From Mesorhizobium sp. PAMC28654 (GTDB taxonomy: Bacteria; Pseudomonadota; Alphaproteobacteria; Rhizobiales; Rhizobiaceae): DNA of 64,000 nt. Shown piece by piece: positions 9,640-17,294 of this stretch; position 1 is the first letter of the stretch; each line of letters starts with the position of its first letter. Where the stretch lies: NCBI RefSeq assembly GCF_020616515.1, contig NZ_CP085135.1:1302001-1366000 (forward strand), given 5' to 3'. The translations under genes and the position numbers were made by a program. The notes under the pieces are model-generated. The model did no database searches and had not been told where the DNA came from. It saw nothing but the letters and a program-made list of their open reading frames with translations.

Positions 9640-9674
9640 CTCACGTTTGAACGTGAGTGTCACGTCGGACGTGA
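9640..9674. promoter_or_regulatory. Two adjacent palindromes upstream of gatB
   Basis: Positions 9640-9657 read CTCACGTTTGAACGTGAG, an 8-base perfect inverted repeat around TG. Positions 9660-9674 read TCACGTCGGACGTGA, a 6-base inverted repeat around CGG. Both share the half-site TCACGT/ACGTGA and end 28 to 62 bases before the gatB ATG. The arrangement suggests a dimeric repressor or activator binding cooperatively; the protein is unknown. Confidence 0.5.
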
Positions 9675-9778
9675 AAGTCATTCGCTAGTGCAAACCGCCA
9701 AAAGAGACAAGCGCAAAGCCACGGACTGGCCTTTACGGCTGCATTCGCCTATATGCCGCCCATCCCAATGGAGAGTGG

Positions 9779-9805
9779 ATGTCTACTTACGCTGAGTCCC
9801 GGTAA
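9779..9805 (+). CDS. Possible 8-residue leader peptide upstream of yjhX
   Basis: A very short open frame (MSTYAESR) with GGAG five bases before its ATG, followed within about 100 bases by mutually exclusive hairpins and the yjhX start. Its position resembles a leader peptide of an attenuator, but its codons show no run of one amino acid and no homologue is known to me. Low confidence. Confidence 0.25.
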   Translation: MSTYAESR

Positions 9806-9811
9806 GGCCCT

Positions 9812-9895
9812 GACCTCCTAGCGAGGCGGGGCAGAAAACCTGAAACCCCGTGCCGCGATGCTTCGCGGCGGCGGCATTCTTTGTTTTCCCGGAAA
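9812..9895 (+). promoter_or_regulatory. Structured leader with terminator-like hairpin before yjhX
   Basis: Stem 1 pairs GCCC..CCTC with GAGG..GGGC (about 9812-9842). The GGGG of its right arm could instead pair with CCCC at about 9855, giving two alternative folds. A third hairpin built on CCGCGA-TGCT-TCGCGG (about 9862-9877), flanked by TGCCGC/GCGGCA, is followed by TTCTTTGTTTT. This is the layout of a transcription attenuator 5' of the YjhX frame. It is inferred from pairing by eye only. Confidence 0.35.
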
Positions 9896-9902
9896 CTCTC
9901 CC

Positions 9903-10159
9903 ATGGATATTTCGCGCACTGAACAGCGCGTCCTGCACCTGCTTGCGCAGGGCGGTCGCATTGAAATCGAAAAAACGAAAAGAAACGGATCGCCTCCGTC
10001 AAATGCCTGACCCGCGACGGCTGGCATTATCCGGGCGTCGATCTCGACCTGTTTCGAAAGCTGAAACGGAAGAAGGCGGTTTCGTCGTCTGGTGGCGGCC
10101 CCTACCACATCACAAGGCGCGGGCTCGAACTCGTCCGTTCCGAACTCGACAACAGATAG
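9903..10159 (+). pseudogene. YjhX-family (UPF0386) protein, frameshifted
   Basis: The first frame gives MDISRTEQRVLHLLAQGGRI and IEIEK, then runs to an early stop. From about 9986 another frame gives RIASVKCLTRDGW, HYPGVDLDLFRKLKRKKAV and ITRRGLELVRSELDNR, ending at 10159. Together they form a full-length (about 86 residue) YjhX_toxin-family protein. Adding one A to the run of six A at 9970-9975 restores one frame (EIEKNEKKRIASVK). Family members are winged-helix-like small proteins annotated as toxins; activity in rhizobia is untested. The break may be a sequencing error in a homopolymer, a true mutation, or slippage. Confidence 0.85.
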
Positions 10160-10169
10160 AAGCCAGGTT

Positions 10170-10198
10170 CCGCCGACCGGCATGCCGGTCGGCGGTTT
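10170..10198 (+). terminator. Terminator after yjhX
   Basis: A perfect 12-base inverted repeat (CCGCCGACCGGC / GCCGGTCGGCGG around AT) followed by TTT, 11 bases after the yjhX stop and just before the convergent CBS gene stop. Confidence 0.75.
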
Positions 10199-10207
10199 CC
10201 CGCTCGA

Positions 10208-10639
10208 TCAGGCCGTTGCGATATAGGCCCTGATTTCGTCGGCCTCGCGCTCCACGTCCTCGATACGGCGCTTGACCACATCGCCTATGGAGATGATGCC
10301 ATCGAGCAGACCGTCCTTTTCCACCGGCAGATGGCGGAAGCGGCCCCTGGTCATGATCTCCATGACTTCGTTGACCGTATGATTTTCGTTGCAGATCTTC
10401 ACTTTCGGCGTCATCGCCGAGCGCACGGCGATACCGAGCGCCGCTCCGCCTTCCTTGGCGACAACCCGCACGATGTCGCGCTCGGAAAGAATGCCGACGA
10501 TCTTGCGATCGCCATTGGTGATGACCAGCGCACCGATCTTGTGTTCGGCCAGGATGCGAATGGCCTCGCTAAGTTTTTCGTTCGGCCCGAGCGTCAGCAC
10601 GTCGTGGCCCTTGCTTTCGAGAATTGCCTTAACCGTCAT
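10208..10639 (-). CDS. CBS-domain-pair protein
   Basis: A 143-residue protein made of two CBS domains forming one Bateman module: ILAEHKIGALVITN..VGILSERDIVR (about 26-56) and VNEVMEIMTRGRFRHLPV..DGIISIGDVVK (about 86-121). Such stand-alone pairs usually sense adenine nucleotides or related ligands. The start at 10639 has AGGAGG five bases upstream. No effector domain is attached, and neighbours give no hint of a partner. Confidence 0.88.
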   Translation of the reverse strand: MTVKAILESKGHDVLTLGPNEKLSEAIRILAEHKIGALVITNGDRKIVGILSERDIVRVVAKEGGAALGIAVRSAMTPKVKICNENHTVNEVMEIMTRGRFRHLPVEKDGLLDGIISIGDVVKRRIEDVEREADEIRAYIATA

Positions 10640-10721
10640 GGCGACCTCCTCCTGCTTGCCGGTTCCTGCCCTGACCGGCTTCACTTAAGAGTGAACATCG
10701 TGCGCCGCGATCGGTTGCATT

Positions 10722-11480
10722 TCAAGTGCGGTAGTCCGTGCCCGTCCATTCGGGTTGCTGCCATCGCCGATCAAACCAGCGCAGGCCGAAGAAGCCGGCA
10801 ACGAAGCCACCGACATGCGCTTCCCAGGCAATCTGGCCATCAAAGCCGAACGCGAAGCCGAACAGGCCTGTGGCGAGATTGATCACCATCCACGCGATGA
10901 TAAAGATCGTGACGCCGCGCAGCCGCAGGATGATCGAGATCGGCAGCAGGGGTCCGGCAAAGGCGGTCTTTCCGGATGAACGTTCAGTACGCAAGCCAAA
11001 CCGTGTCGCGGCGCCCATCATGCCGGAAATCGCGCCGGAAGCCCCGACCAGTGGCACTTCACCAAAGGGATGAATTGCCCAGAAAAGCACGACGGAAGCC
11101 AGGCTGGTCGCAGCGAAGAACAGTGCGAACCGGAGGGTGCCCAGACGATTTGCCAACGGCGAACCGAAGGCGGCGAACATCACCATATTGATCAGGATAT
11201 GGGCAAAGCTACCGTGCATGAAGGCATAGGTGAAAGGGCGGGTTAGGAGGAACCAGTCGAAGCCGTATTGACCGGTGTAGAGGGCGGGAATGAAGGCCCC
11301 GTCGTAAAGCAATGTCAGTTGCTGCGCCTGCGTCAGCACATATTCCTGCAACAGATAGACGACCGCGCAGATGCCGATCACCGCCAGCACGACGGGAGGC
11401 AGGTTGAACACCGGCTCGCGACGCGGCTCCGGCTCGAGCTGTGTGTGTTCGATGTCCGAAGGGCTTACCGGTTCACTCAT
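10722..11480 (-). CDS. Rhomboid family intramembrane serine protease
   Basis: A 252-residue membrane protein with an N-terminal cytoplasmic tail rich in Glu/Pro and about six hydrophobic segments beginning at PPVVLAVIGICAVVYLL. The catalytic Ser lies in GASGAISGMMG (about 151-161) and the catalytic His in AWEAHVGGFVAG near the C-terminus; the HGSFAHILINM segment is the conserved loop/TM2 feature of the family. No strong ribosome site precedes the ATG at 11480, and the frame is open much further upstream, so the exact start is uncertain. Substrates are unknown. Confidence 0.92.
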   Translation of the reverse strand: MSEPVSPSDIEHTQLEPEPRREPVFNLPPVVLAVIGICAVVYLLQEYVLTQAQQLTLLYDGAFIPALYTGQYGFDWFLLTRPFTYAFMHGSFAHILINMVMFAAFGSPLANRLGTLRFALFFAATSLASVVLFWAIHPFGEVPLVGASGAISGMMGAATRFGLRTERSSGKTAFAGPLLPISIILRLRGVTIFIIAWMVINLATGLFGFAFGFDGQIAWEAHVGGFVAGFFGLRWFDRRWQQPEWTGTDYRT

Positions 11481-11732
11481 GCGTCGTTGCACTCGATCCA
11501 AGAGTTCAGTTTCACGGCCATCCAAGCCGCTTACCCATAAATGGGCGGCAACGCCAGCCAACCAATGCCCGCAATAGCTTTCATGCGGACACAGGCCGAC
11601 CGACACGACGAGTTTACAAGAGCTCCAAGCTGGCGATCTCGGCAAGTTCTCGGCCCCGACACCGCATTGCAAATCCGCGGCCACCGCGGCCGTGGCCTTA
11701 GCTGCATCGCCGGAGAGAACGATCCCTGGACG

Positions 11733-12134
11733 TCAGCATTTATGGAAATAGCGATAGGTATCCGGGGCTCCCATCCACTTGAAATCCGGCGTGAGACCGC
11801 CCCGCGCATTGATCCAGCCCTGGATATCGGACGCATAGGCATGCCAGAGCACAGCCGTCATGTCCGGCCGATGCGCCGTGTGAAATCCAAAGCGCGCCGC
11901 CGGCATCACGCATATGTGGTCACGCGGAATATACCCCAGCAAGACCGTGCACGCCGACTGGCATGCCCCGACGATCCGTACTTTGACGCCCCGCGCCGCC
12001 AACTCTTTCCAGCGCTGGCTGTATGCGGCGACGCTGCCGCCATGGCTGTCGGACACGTCGATCGTCTCAGCCGCGGCAACCGACGTGCCGAGCATTGCGA
12101 ACATCAAGACCAGCCCTGCGATTATCCTTTTCAT
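11733..12134 (-). CDS. Exported ClpP/SppA-like fold protein
   Basis: A 133-residue protein with a signal peptide (MKRIIAGLVLMFAMLGTSVAAAE). The mature part resembles a minimal ClpP-class fold: DSHGGSVAAYSQRW parallels the ClpP P-G-G-S-V loop, RIVGACQSACTVLLG carries a Ser in the position of the ClpP nucleophile, and ARFGFHTAH puts a His where ClpP has its catalytic His. A catalytic Asp is not obvious. GAGGTG lies about five bases before the ATG at 12134. It is expected to act in the periplasm, either as a peptidase or as an inactive relative; this is inference from motif spacing. Confidence 0.6.
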   Translation of the reverse strand: MKRIIAGLVLMFAMLGTSVAAAETIDVSDSHGGSVAAYSQRWKELAARGVKVRIVGACQSACTVLLGYIPRDHICVMPAARFGFHTAHRPDMTAVLWHAYASDIQGWINARGGLTPDFKWMGAPDTYRYFHKC

Positions 12135-12641
12135 GACGCACCTCGACATGGTGAAAAATCCCTGCGGGATGGCTCGATACTCTCCTGATTTTCGGGTTTT
12201 ATAATGGCGATCGCCATGGCCCGATCGCCCGTCTCGTGATCGCGCTCTGACGTATCTTGATGCGCTCTTGGGTCGTGCACGAGATCGCCGCCAGTAAAAT
12301 CACAATAGAGAATCACATAAAGCGAATCACAGGACGCGAATCAAAAAGAAGCCGCCCAAGGTTTCCCTTGAACGGCTTGTCGAGTCCCCTGCTCCCCTAA
12401 AACTCTTAACCGAAGTGCTGCCGATCGTCGCGAAACGACCGCTTCTGGAGTGGTTTTGGTATGCCACAGGCCTTTCGCGGGCACAACGTAAACCACTTGT
12501 TAACCTTAACGACCCCGACCCGTGAACAAGTGTTAACGACGCTGGCACGCTTCCTGCTCCGCAACGCATGTAAGTCATCGGAGGGCGCCCTTCTGTTCAC
12601 CGATGGGACATCAGACGACAGATTGCGCGGAGCAGCATACC
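12135..12641. other. 507-base intergenic region with short repeats
   Basis: No credible gene is seen. Positions 12298-12343 hold four near-regular copies of AATCA(C) spaced 13-14 bases. Positions 12494-12542 hold an 8-base inverted repeat CACTTGTT/AACAAGTG with two GTTAAC palindromes inside or next to it. It separates the leftward ClpP-like gene from the rightward PAS gene, so it should contain both promoters. Confidence 0.5.
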
Positions 12642-13280
12642 ATGAACCAGAACGGATCGATCACGCTGTTCCATTATTGGAACCGCCTGCGTGACGGACG
12701 CCCTGCGCCGAAGCGCTCTGAAATCGAGCCCGCCGATATCAAGTCGCTGCTGGCCGATACATTCATCCTTGAGAAGGATACGCGCGGCGAAGCCGTCTTC
12801 CGGCTGGCCGGCACCCGGCTGTGCGCCACCTATGGCCGTGAGCTCAAGGGCTTTTCCTTTCCCTCGCTATGGCGCGAGAAGGACCAGCGGCTTGTCTCAA
12901 AACTCGTCCATGGCGTTTTCGATCAGAAATCCGTGGTGCTGATCACCTATGAAGGCTTCAGCCGCAACGGCCGCACCAACAAGTTCGAACTGCTTGTGCT
13001 GCCGCTTGATGGCGGCATCGAAAATCCACGCTGCCTGGGTGCGATATCAGCGGTCGAAAAACCGTTCTGGCTGGGGGCGGACCCAATCACCGACGTGCTC
13101 ATTGATTCCATTCGCGTCGTTGACCCGGAAAACGAACCTGTGTCCCTGAAAAGCCGACCCGCGATCAGCGTTCCGTCGCTTGTTCCATCAGATCTCGATG
13201 CGCCCGAAACGATCTCCGCGCTTGGTCGGGCGCGCCGCATCCGGCATCTCGTCGTGTTCGACGGCGGCCGAGACGAATAG
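12642..13280 (+). CDS. PAS-domain protein (PAS_5 type)
   Basis: A 212-residue cytosolic protein whose first 150 residues fit the rhizobial PAS_5 family: LFHYWNRLRDGRPAPKRSEIEP, the LADTFILEKD..EAVFRLAGTRLC core and GREL-KGFSFPSLW, then a second strand region KFELLVLPLDGG. The C-terminal 50 residues look disordered. No kinase, GGDEF or HTH output domain is attached, so it may pass a signal to another protein; a PilZ-domain gene follows 116 bases downstream in the same direction. The ATG at 12642 is preferred over 12603 because homologues start close to the LFHYW motif. Confidence 0.8.
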   Translation: MNQNGSITLFHYWNRLRDGRPAPKRSEIEPADIKSLLADTFILEKDTRGEAVFRLAGTRLCATYGRELKGFSFPSLWREKDQRLVSKLVHGVFDQKSVVLITYEGFSRNGRTNKFELLVLPLDGGIENPRCLGAISAVEKPFWLGADPITDVLIDSIRVVDPENEPVSLKSRPAISVPSLVPSDLDAPETISALGRARRIRHLVVFDGGRDE

Positions 13281-13396
13281 GCCGCGATACCCGCGCGGTG
13301 ACGACTTGCTTTTTCCCTTTGTTAACCTGCACTGCTGTACTTTCCGCTGAAATTCCTCGCATCGGCGCGGGAATGCCAAACGGGGTGTAGGCAGTC

Positions 13397-14014
13397 ATGA
13401 GGTCAGCGGCGGTCGACTACGCGCCGTCCCGAGCTGAAAGGCGCAACTTTCAGCGCGTCCGGGTGAAGATTTACGGACGCTTCATGCTGGAAGACCGCAC
13501 CGAACACCCTTGCCAGGTCGTCGACATGTCGCCGGGCAATGTAGCGCTTCGTACCGAGCGCGTCGGCATGCCCGGCGAGAAAGTCATTGCCTACATCGAT
13601 CACATCGGCCGCATCGAGGGCGTCGTCACCCGCACCCTGCAGGACGGTTTCGCGATGACCGTCATCGCGTCGGACCGCAAGAAGGACAAGCTTGCCGCGC
13701 AACTGACCTGGCTTGCCAACAAGCACGAGCTCGATCTGCCGGAAGACCGTCGCCACGAACGCGTGGCGCCGCGCAATCCGACCAGCGTGCTGCAGCTCAC
13801 CGACGGGCGTCAGTACCAGTGCCGCATCATCGACCTGTCGCTTTCGGGCGCGGCGATCGAGATCGACGTCAAGCCGGCGATCGGCATCCAGGTGATGCTG
13901 GGCACCATGCGTGGACAGGTAGTGCGCCACTTCGAAGATGGCGTGGCCATCGAGTTCGCGGTCATACAGCGGCCCGAAACACTGGATTCAGAATTCAACT
14001 CGCCACGCACCTAA
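13397..14014 (+). CDS. Protein with two PilZ domains
   Basis: A 205-residue cytosolic protein with two PilZ-like halves. The first has RRNFQRVRV and DMSPGNVALR; the second has RRHERVAPR and DLSLSGAAIEI, so each carries the R-x3-R plus D/N-x-S-x2-G pattern used to bind cyclic di-GMP (the first has SPGN in place of SxxG). It probably reports c-di-GMP to motility, polysaccharide or cell-cycle targets. It ends just before a strong terminator. Confidence 0.85.
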   Translation: MRSAAVDYAPSRAERRNFQRVRVKIYGRFMLEDRTEHPCQVVDMSPGNVALRTERVGMPGEKVIAYIDHIGRIEGVVTRTLQDGFAMTVIASDRKKDKLAAQLTWLANKHELDLPEDRRHERVAPRNPTSVLQLTDGRQYQCRIIDLSLSGAAIEIDVKPAIGIQVMLGTMRGQVVRHFEDGVAIEFAVIQRPETLDSEFNSPRT

Positions 14015-14033
14015 CACCGGCTGCATCCAACCG

Positions 14034-14062
14034 AACCGGCCGCTTGCGGCCGGTTTTTTATT
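14034..14062 (+). terminator. Rho-independent terminator of the PilZ gene
   Basis: AACCGGCCG-CTTG-CGGCCGGTT stem-loop followed by TTTTTATT, 20 bases after the PilZ stop. Confidence 0.93.
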
Positions 14063-14319
14063 GGCCAGTCGCGTTTGAGCATTCAGTCGCTCGCCGGCAG
14101 CGAATCATGGCAGGCGGCCAACCTCACCCTTAAACACGCCGGCGCCGACCCCGCGCCCCAGCAAGGCTATGAGCCGTCGAAAATCCTGAATATTTTTATA
14201 CTCAAATGCTTCAAATTTTACGTTTATTCTATTGGAGTTTTACTTAATGTATACTTCTGGCTTTTGCGTCAAATAAATCCAGTCGTGTCATTGTCTCCTC
14301 AAACGGGGAGACAAGAAAA
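14063..14319. promoter_or_regulatory. AT-rich upstream region of the BTLCP gene
   Basis: Positions about 14190-14280 are markedly AT-rich compared with surrounding DNA and contain several TATA-like stretches (for example TATTTTTATACT and TTAATGTATACT). This is the likely promoter region of the gene at 14320. No gene is seen in it. Confidence 0.4.
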
Positions 14320-14928
14320 ATGAAGAACACGTGGGGCAAGCTGTTGCTTATGGCAATGGCGATGCAGCTTTCCGCCTGGGGAACGGCATATGCGGGAGGG
14401 CCGGTTTTCATGCACACCGGTGCCCGCACCACGCAGCCTGTCGGCCACTATGATTTCTGCCAGCGCATACCGGTTGAATGCAACGAGCGGACACCCAAGG
14501 GGCCGCCGGTCGACCTGACGCGGAAGCTGTGGGCAACGATCGTCAACATCAACAATTCGGTCAACACCCGCATCAAGCCGCGCACCGACCTGGAGAACTA
14601 CGGCGTCGAGGAATACTGGTCCTACCCTGACAATGGCTACGGCGACTGCGAGGACTACGCGCTGGAAAAGCGCCGTGAACTGATGGACGCAGGCGTCCCC
14701 GCCGGCAATTTGCTGATGACGGTCGCGCGTCAGCCGAACGGCGATGGCCACGCGGTACTGACCGTCCGGACCAGCCTTGGCGAGTTCATCCTCGACAACC
14801 TTGAACCCAAGGTCCTGTCCTGGACCGACACCGACTACACCTACCTGAAGCGCCAATCGACCGAGAATTCGGGCGTTTGGATCACCATCAACGACGGCCG
14901 TTCCGACGCGGTCGCCAGCGTGCGCTGA
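14320..14928 (+). CDS. Exported transglutaminase-like cysteine peptidase (BTLCP)
   Basis: A 202-residue protein with a signal peptide ending at AYA (about residue 25). It matches the bacterial transglutaminase-like cysteine peptidase family: Cys in GYGDCEDYALEKR (about 107-119), His in DGHAVLTV, and Asp in FILDNL form the triad. Relatives such as LapG cleave surface adhesins, but many rhizobial BTLCPs have no known substrate. GGGGAGA is about 12 bases before the ATG. Neither a LapD-like receptor nor an obvious adhesin is adjacent. Confidence 0.88.
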   Translation: MKNTWGKLLLMAMAMQLSAWGTAYAGGPVFMHTGARTTQPVGHYDFCQRIPVECNERTPKGPPVDLTRKLWATIVNINNSVNTRIKPRTDLENYGVEEYWSYPDNGYGDCEDYALEKRRELMDAGVPAGNLLMTVARQPNGDGHAVLTVRTSLGEFILDNLEPKVLSWTDTDYTYLKRQSTENSGVWITINDGRSDAVASVR

Positions 14929-15079
14929 GGACGCCAATGCATGTCGCCCAAAAGTGCGCAGCGGTTTTGGGACAACGGCATCCGTAAAACAGAGGTCAAG
15001 CTCGTCGCATTCATGCGACGCGCCTAAGGAGAAACCCGGTCGAGTCCCCACCCTCCCCGTCCCCAACGACCGGGTGAAA

Positions 15080-15110
15080 GGAGCCGGCCCCCGTCCCCGG
15101 GGCCGGCTCC
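15080..15110. terminator. Strong hairpin between convergent genes
   Basis: A perfect 12-base stem GGAGCCGGCCCC / GGGGCCGGCTCC with a 7-base loop, between the BTLCP gene and the leftward carbonic-anhydrase-like gene. It lacks a T-tract on either strand, so Rho-independent termination is not certain. Confidence 0.5.
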
Positions 15111-15136
15111 GCCATTTCTGGCGTTGGCCAGCCGAG

Positions 15137-15664
15137 CTAAACCTTCTTCAAACCCGCCTTGAACCGCTTGCCATTGGCGACATAATGCGCGGCTGACCCG
15201 CGCAGCCTTGCGATGGCGGCATCGTCCAGCGTCCTGATAACCTTCGCCGGCGAGCCGACGATCAGCGAATTGTCGGGAAACTCCTTGCCCTCGGTGACCA
15301 GCGCACCGGCGCCGACCAGCGAATTCCTGCCGATCCTGGCGCCGTTCAGCACGATGGCGCCCATGCCGATCAGGCTGTTGTCGCCGATCGTGCAACCATG
15401 CAGCAGGGCGCGGTGGCCAATCGTGCAGCCTTCGCCGATGGTCAGCGGAAAACCCGGATCCGTATGCATGATCGTGTGTTCCTGCACATTGGTATCGGCG
15501 CCGATGACAATCGGCTCATTGTCGCCGCGAATGACGACGCCGAACCAGATGCCCGCATCGCGGCCGATCCGGACGTCGCCGATCAGCGTGGCGTCTGGCG
15601 CGATCCAATTGCTGCCGGCCTCCTCGAAGGAGGGCTCTTTTCCGTCGATCGCATAGGCCGGCAT
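15137..15664 (-). CDS. Gamma carbonic anhydrase family protein
   Basis: A 175-residue left-handed beta-helix protein made of hexapeptide repeats (APDATLIGDVRIG, GEGCTIGHRALLHGC, GDNSLIGMGAIVLNG, GRNSLVGAGALVTEG). Metal-binding His residues appear in QEHTIMHTD and TIGHRALLHG, the H-x-x-x-x-H type arrangement of the gamma class. Family members include PaaY/CaiE-type thioesterases, so hydratase activity is not assured. The ATG at 15664 has GGAG eight bases upstream; a GTG three codons earlier is also possible. Confidence 0.9.
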   Translation of the reverse strand: MPAYAIDGKEPSFEEAGSNWIAPDATLIGDVRIGRDAGIWFGVVIRGDNEPIVIGADTNVQEHTIMHTDPGFPLTIGEGCTIGHRALLHGCTIGDNSLIGMGAIVLNGARIGRNSLVGAGALVTEGKEFPDNSLIVGSPAKVIRTLDDAAIARLRGSAAHYVANGKRFKAGLKKV

Positions 15665-15683
15665 CTGTCTCACTCCGATTCGC

Positions 15684-16037
15684 TCAGGCTGGGAAGCCGG
15701 CGGAACCTAGGGGAACGGTGGCCCAGGAGGCAATGGCGATCAGCACAACGCCCAGCGCCAGCGCCCAGATGGTCGCGGTACAGCCGCAGGAGATCATCAT
15801 CGTCGTCGATATGCGGCGGTTGCGGCGGGCATCCAGGGCATCGTTGACCAACATGAACGGCCCGGCGCAAGCGGTTGCGGCGAGCGAGCGCAGCATATGC
15901 GCCGGCGAAACATAAGGCTCCGCGAAGGCGACCTTGCGCCCCGTGATCAGTTCCATTGCCGATCCGGCAAGGCCACAAACTGTCAACCCGACCGAAAACG
16001 CAAAAAGGACAAGCACCATCGAACCCATCTTTACCAT
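15684..16037 (-). CDS. Small inner-membrane protein of unknown function
   Basis: A 117-residue protein with three hydrophobic segments: MVLVLFAFSVGLTVCGLAG at the N-terminus, a shorter one around AATACAGPFMLV, and a long one ATIWALALGVVLIAIASW near the C-terminus. A short Arg-rich loop (LDARRNRRIS) lies before the last segment. I do not recognise a characterised family. It lies directly upstream of the gamma carbonic anhydrase gene on the same strand, 19 bases apart, so the two may be cotranscribed. Confidence 0.6.
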   Translation of the reverse strand: MVKMGSMVLVLFAFSVGLTVCGLAGSAMELITGRKVAFAEPYVSPAHMLRSLAATACAGPFMLVNDALDARRNRRISTTMMISCGCTATIWALALGVVLIAIASWATVPLGSAGFPA

Positions 16038-16138
16038 CCATTTACCATGAAATCGCACAGTCGTTCCAACAGCGCTGCAAGGGCCGTGCCGCGTCATGTG
16101 TCCCGCCTGGGGACAGGCGGCAGAGATCGAGGATTTCC

Positions 16139-16870
16139 ATGAGACAGGCGGCGACCGCGACCGACCCTGAATTCACCGTGGTTGATTCCATGCTGATGAG
16201 GCGGGTCTTCTACGCCTTCGCGACCCTGGCGTTGCTCTCGGTGGCGATCAGCCTTGGCGGCAAGTGGTTCGGCCACTCGATTGCCATGGCCGGCTATACC
16301 GACGACGGCACGGTCCGCCAAATCGTCATCGGCAACAATATCATCGCTGTGCCCGCCAATGCCATTCGCTTCGCCCAGGCAAGGCGCGATGGCATCGCCT
16401 CGAGACTTGACCTCTATCTGCGCTATCCGGACATGGATGGTTACAGCGAGGCCGCGCGCGATGATTTCAACCACACCGGGTCAGCCAAGAAGATCATTTT
16501 CCTCTCGTTTGAACCGCGGATGATGTCGCGTGACATGAGCGGCCGCTTCGCGCCTATCTACAGCGCGCTGATCGTCCAGCCCGGCACAGCCGGCCCCGGC
16601 GGCACGACGGTCTACGCCTTCAACGAGAAATCAGGCTACATGAACGAGGTGCTGGTCGTCGGCAAACGCCCAGGCAAGGATCCCTTCGTGGCACGTTGCC
16701 TGAGCGGTCCAAACGCGGGCGAGTCGCTAGCGCCTTGCGAACGCGACATCCACGTTGGCGACAACCTCAGTCTGACCTATCGATTTCCGAAGGAGTTTCT
16801 CGGCGACTGGCCGGCGCTTGACGCGGCAATCGTCGCTGAAACGACACGTCTCCTGAAGACGGGGCGCTAA
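16139..16870 (+). CDS. Membrane-anchored protein of unknown function
   Basis: A 243-residue protein with one N-terminal transmembrane segment (FYAFATLALLSVAISLGGKWF, about 23-43) and a large presumed periplasmic part. The soluble part contains NNIIAVPANAIRFAQARRDG, LDLYLRYPDMDGY and two Cys residues in ARCLSGPNAG..APCERD that could form a disulphide. No catalytic signature is visible. GAGG lies six bases before the ATG. Start is divergent from the small membrane protein gene. Confidence 0.65.
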   Translation: MRQAATATDPEFTVVDSMLMRRVFYAFATLALLSVAISLGGKWFGHSIAMAGYTDDGTVRQIVIGNNIIAVPANAIRFAQARRDGIASRLDLYLRYPDMDGYSEAARDDFNHTGSAKKIIFLSFEPRMMSRDMSGRFAPIYSALIVQPGTAGPGGTTVYAFNEKSGYMNEVLVVGKRPGKDPFVARCLSGPNAGESLAPCERDIHVGDNLSLTYRFPKEFLGDWPALDAAIVAETTRLLKTGR

Positions 16871-16936
16871 AATATCATTTGAGGGAGGCTGGCCGGATGC
16901 ATTCGGTGCGGGTCCGGCCGCCGCAGGTACTCTAGC

Positions 16937-17140
16937 TCAGGCCAGATCGATGTCGAGGATCGCCATCGAGAAATTGTAGTCGCCGTCGTCTTCGTCCTTG
17001 AAGACGAGGCCGAGGAATTCGTCGCCGACATAGACCTCGGCTGAATCATCCTTGCGCGGCCGGGCTTTCACTTCAAGCTTGGGGTTCTGGAAGACGCGCT
17101 TGAAATAGGCGTCCAGCTTTCTAATTTCGTCGGGCTTCAA
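16937..17140 (-). CDS. DUF3126 family protein
   Basis: A 67-residue cytosolic protein matching the small alphaproteobacterial DUF3126 family: KPDEIRKLDAYFKRVFQNP, then AEVYVGDEFLGLVFKDEDDGDYNFSMAILDIDL. Function unknown. A TTG start at 17140 is chosen because GGAGAAG precedes it and the homologous proteins start at this residue. It lies downstream of cysE on the same strand, the conserved cysE-DUF3126 arrangement. Confidence 0.85.
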   Translation of the reverse strand: MKPDEIRKLDAYFKRVFQNPKLEVKARPRKDDSAEVYVGDEFLGLVFKDEDDGDYNFSMAILDIDLA

Positions 17141-17294
17141 CAGTCTTCTCCGATCGTCGGCTTGCAAGTGTGAATGCGCTTCTGGCACGTCGACAATGGC
17201 GATGTAAAGGCAAGGCAGGCTTATTGCACGGGATGCTGGCGTGCCAGCGAGCCCGCCGGGCAATCCCTGCCCGATCGAGCAACAGCGCCGGAAA

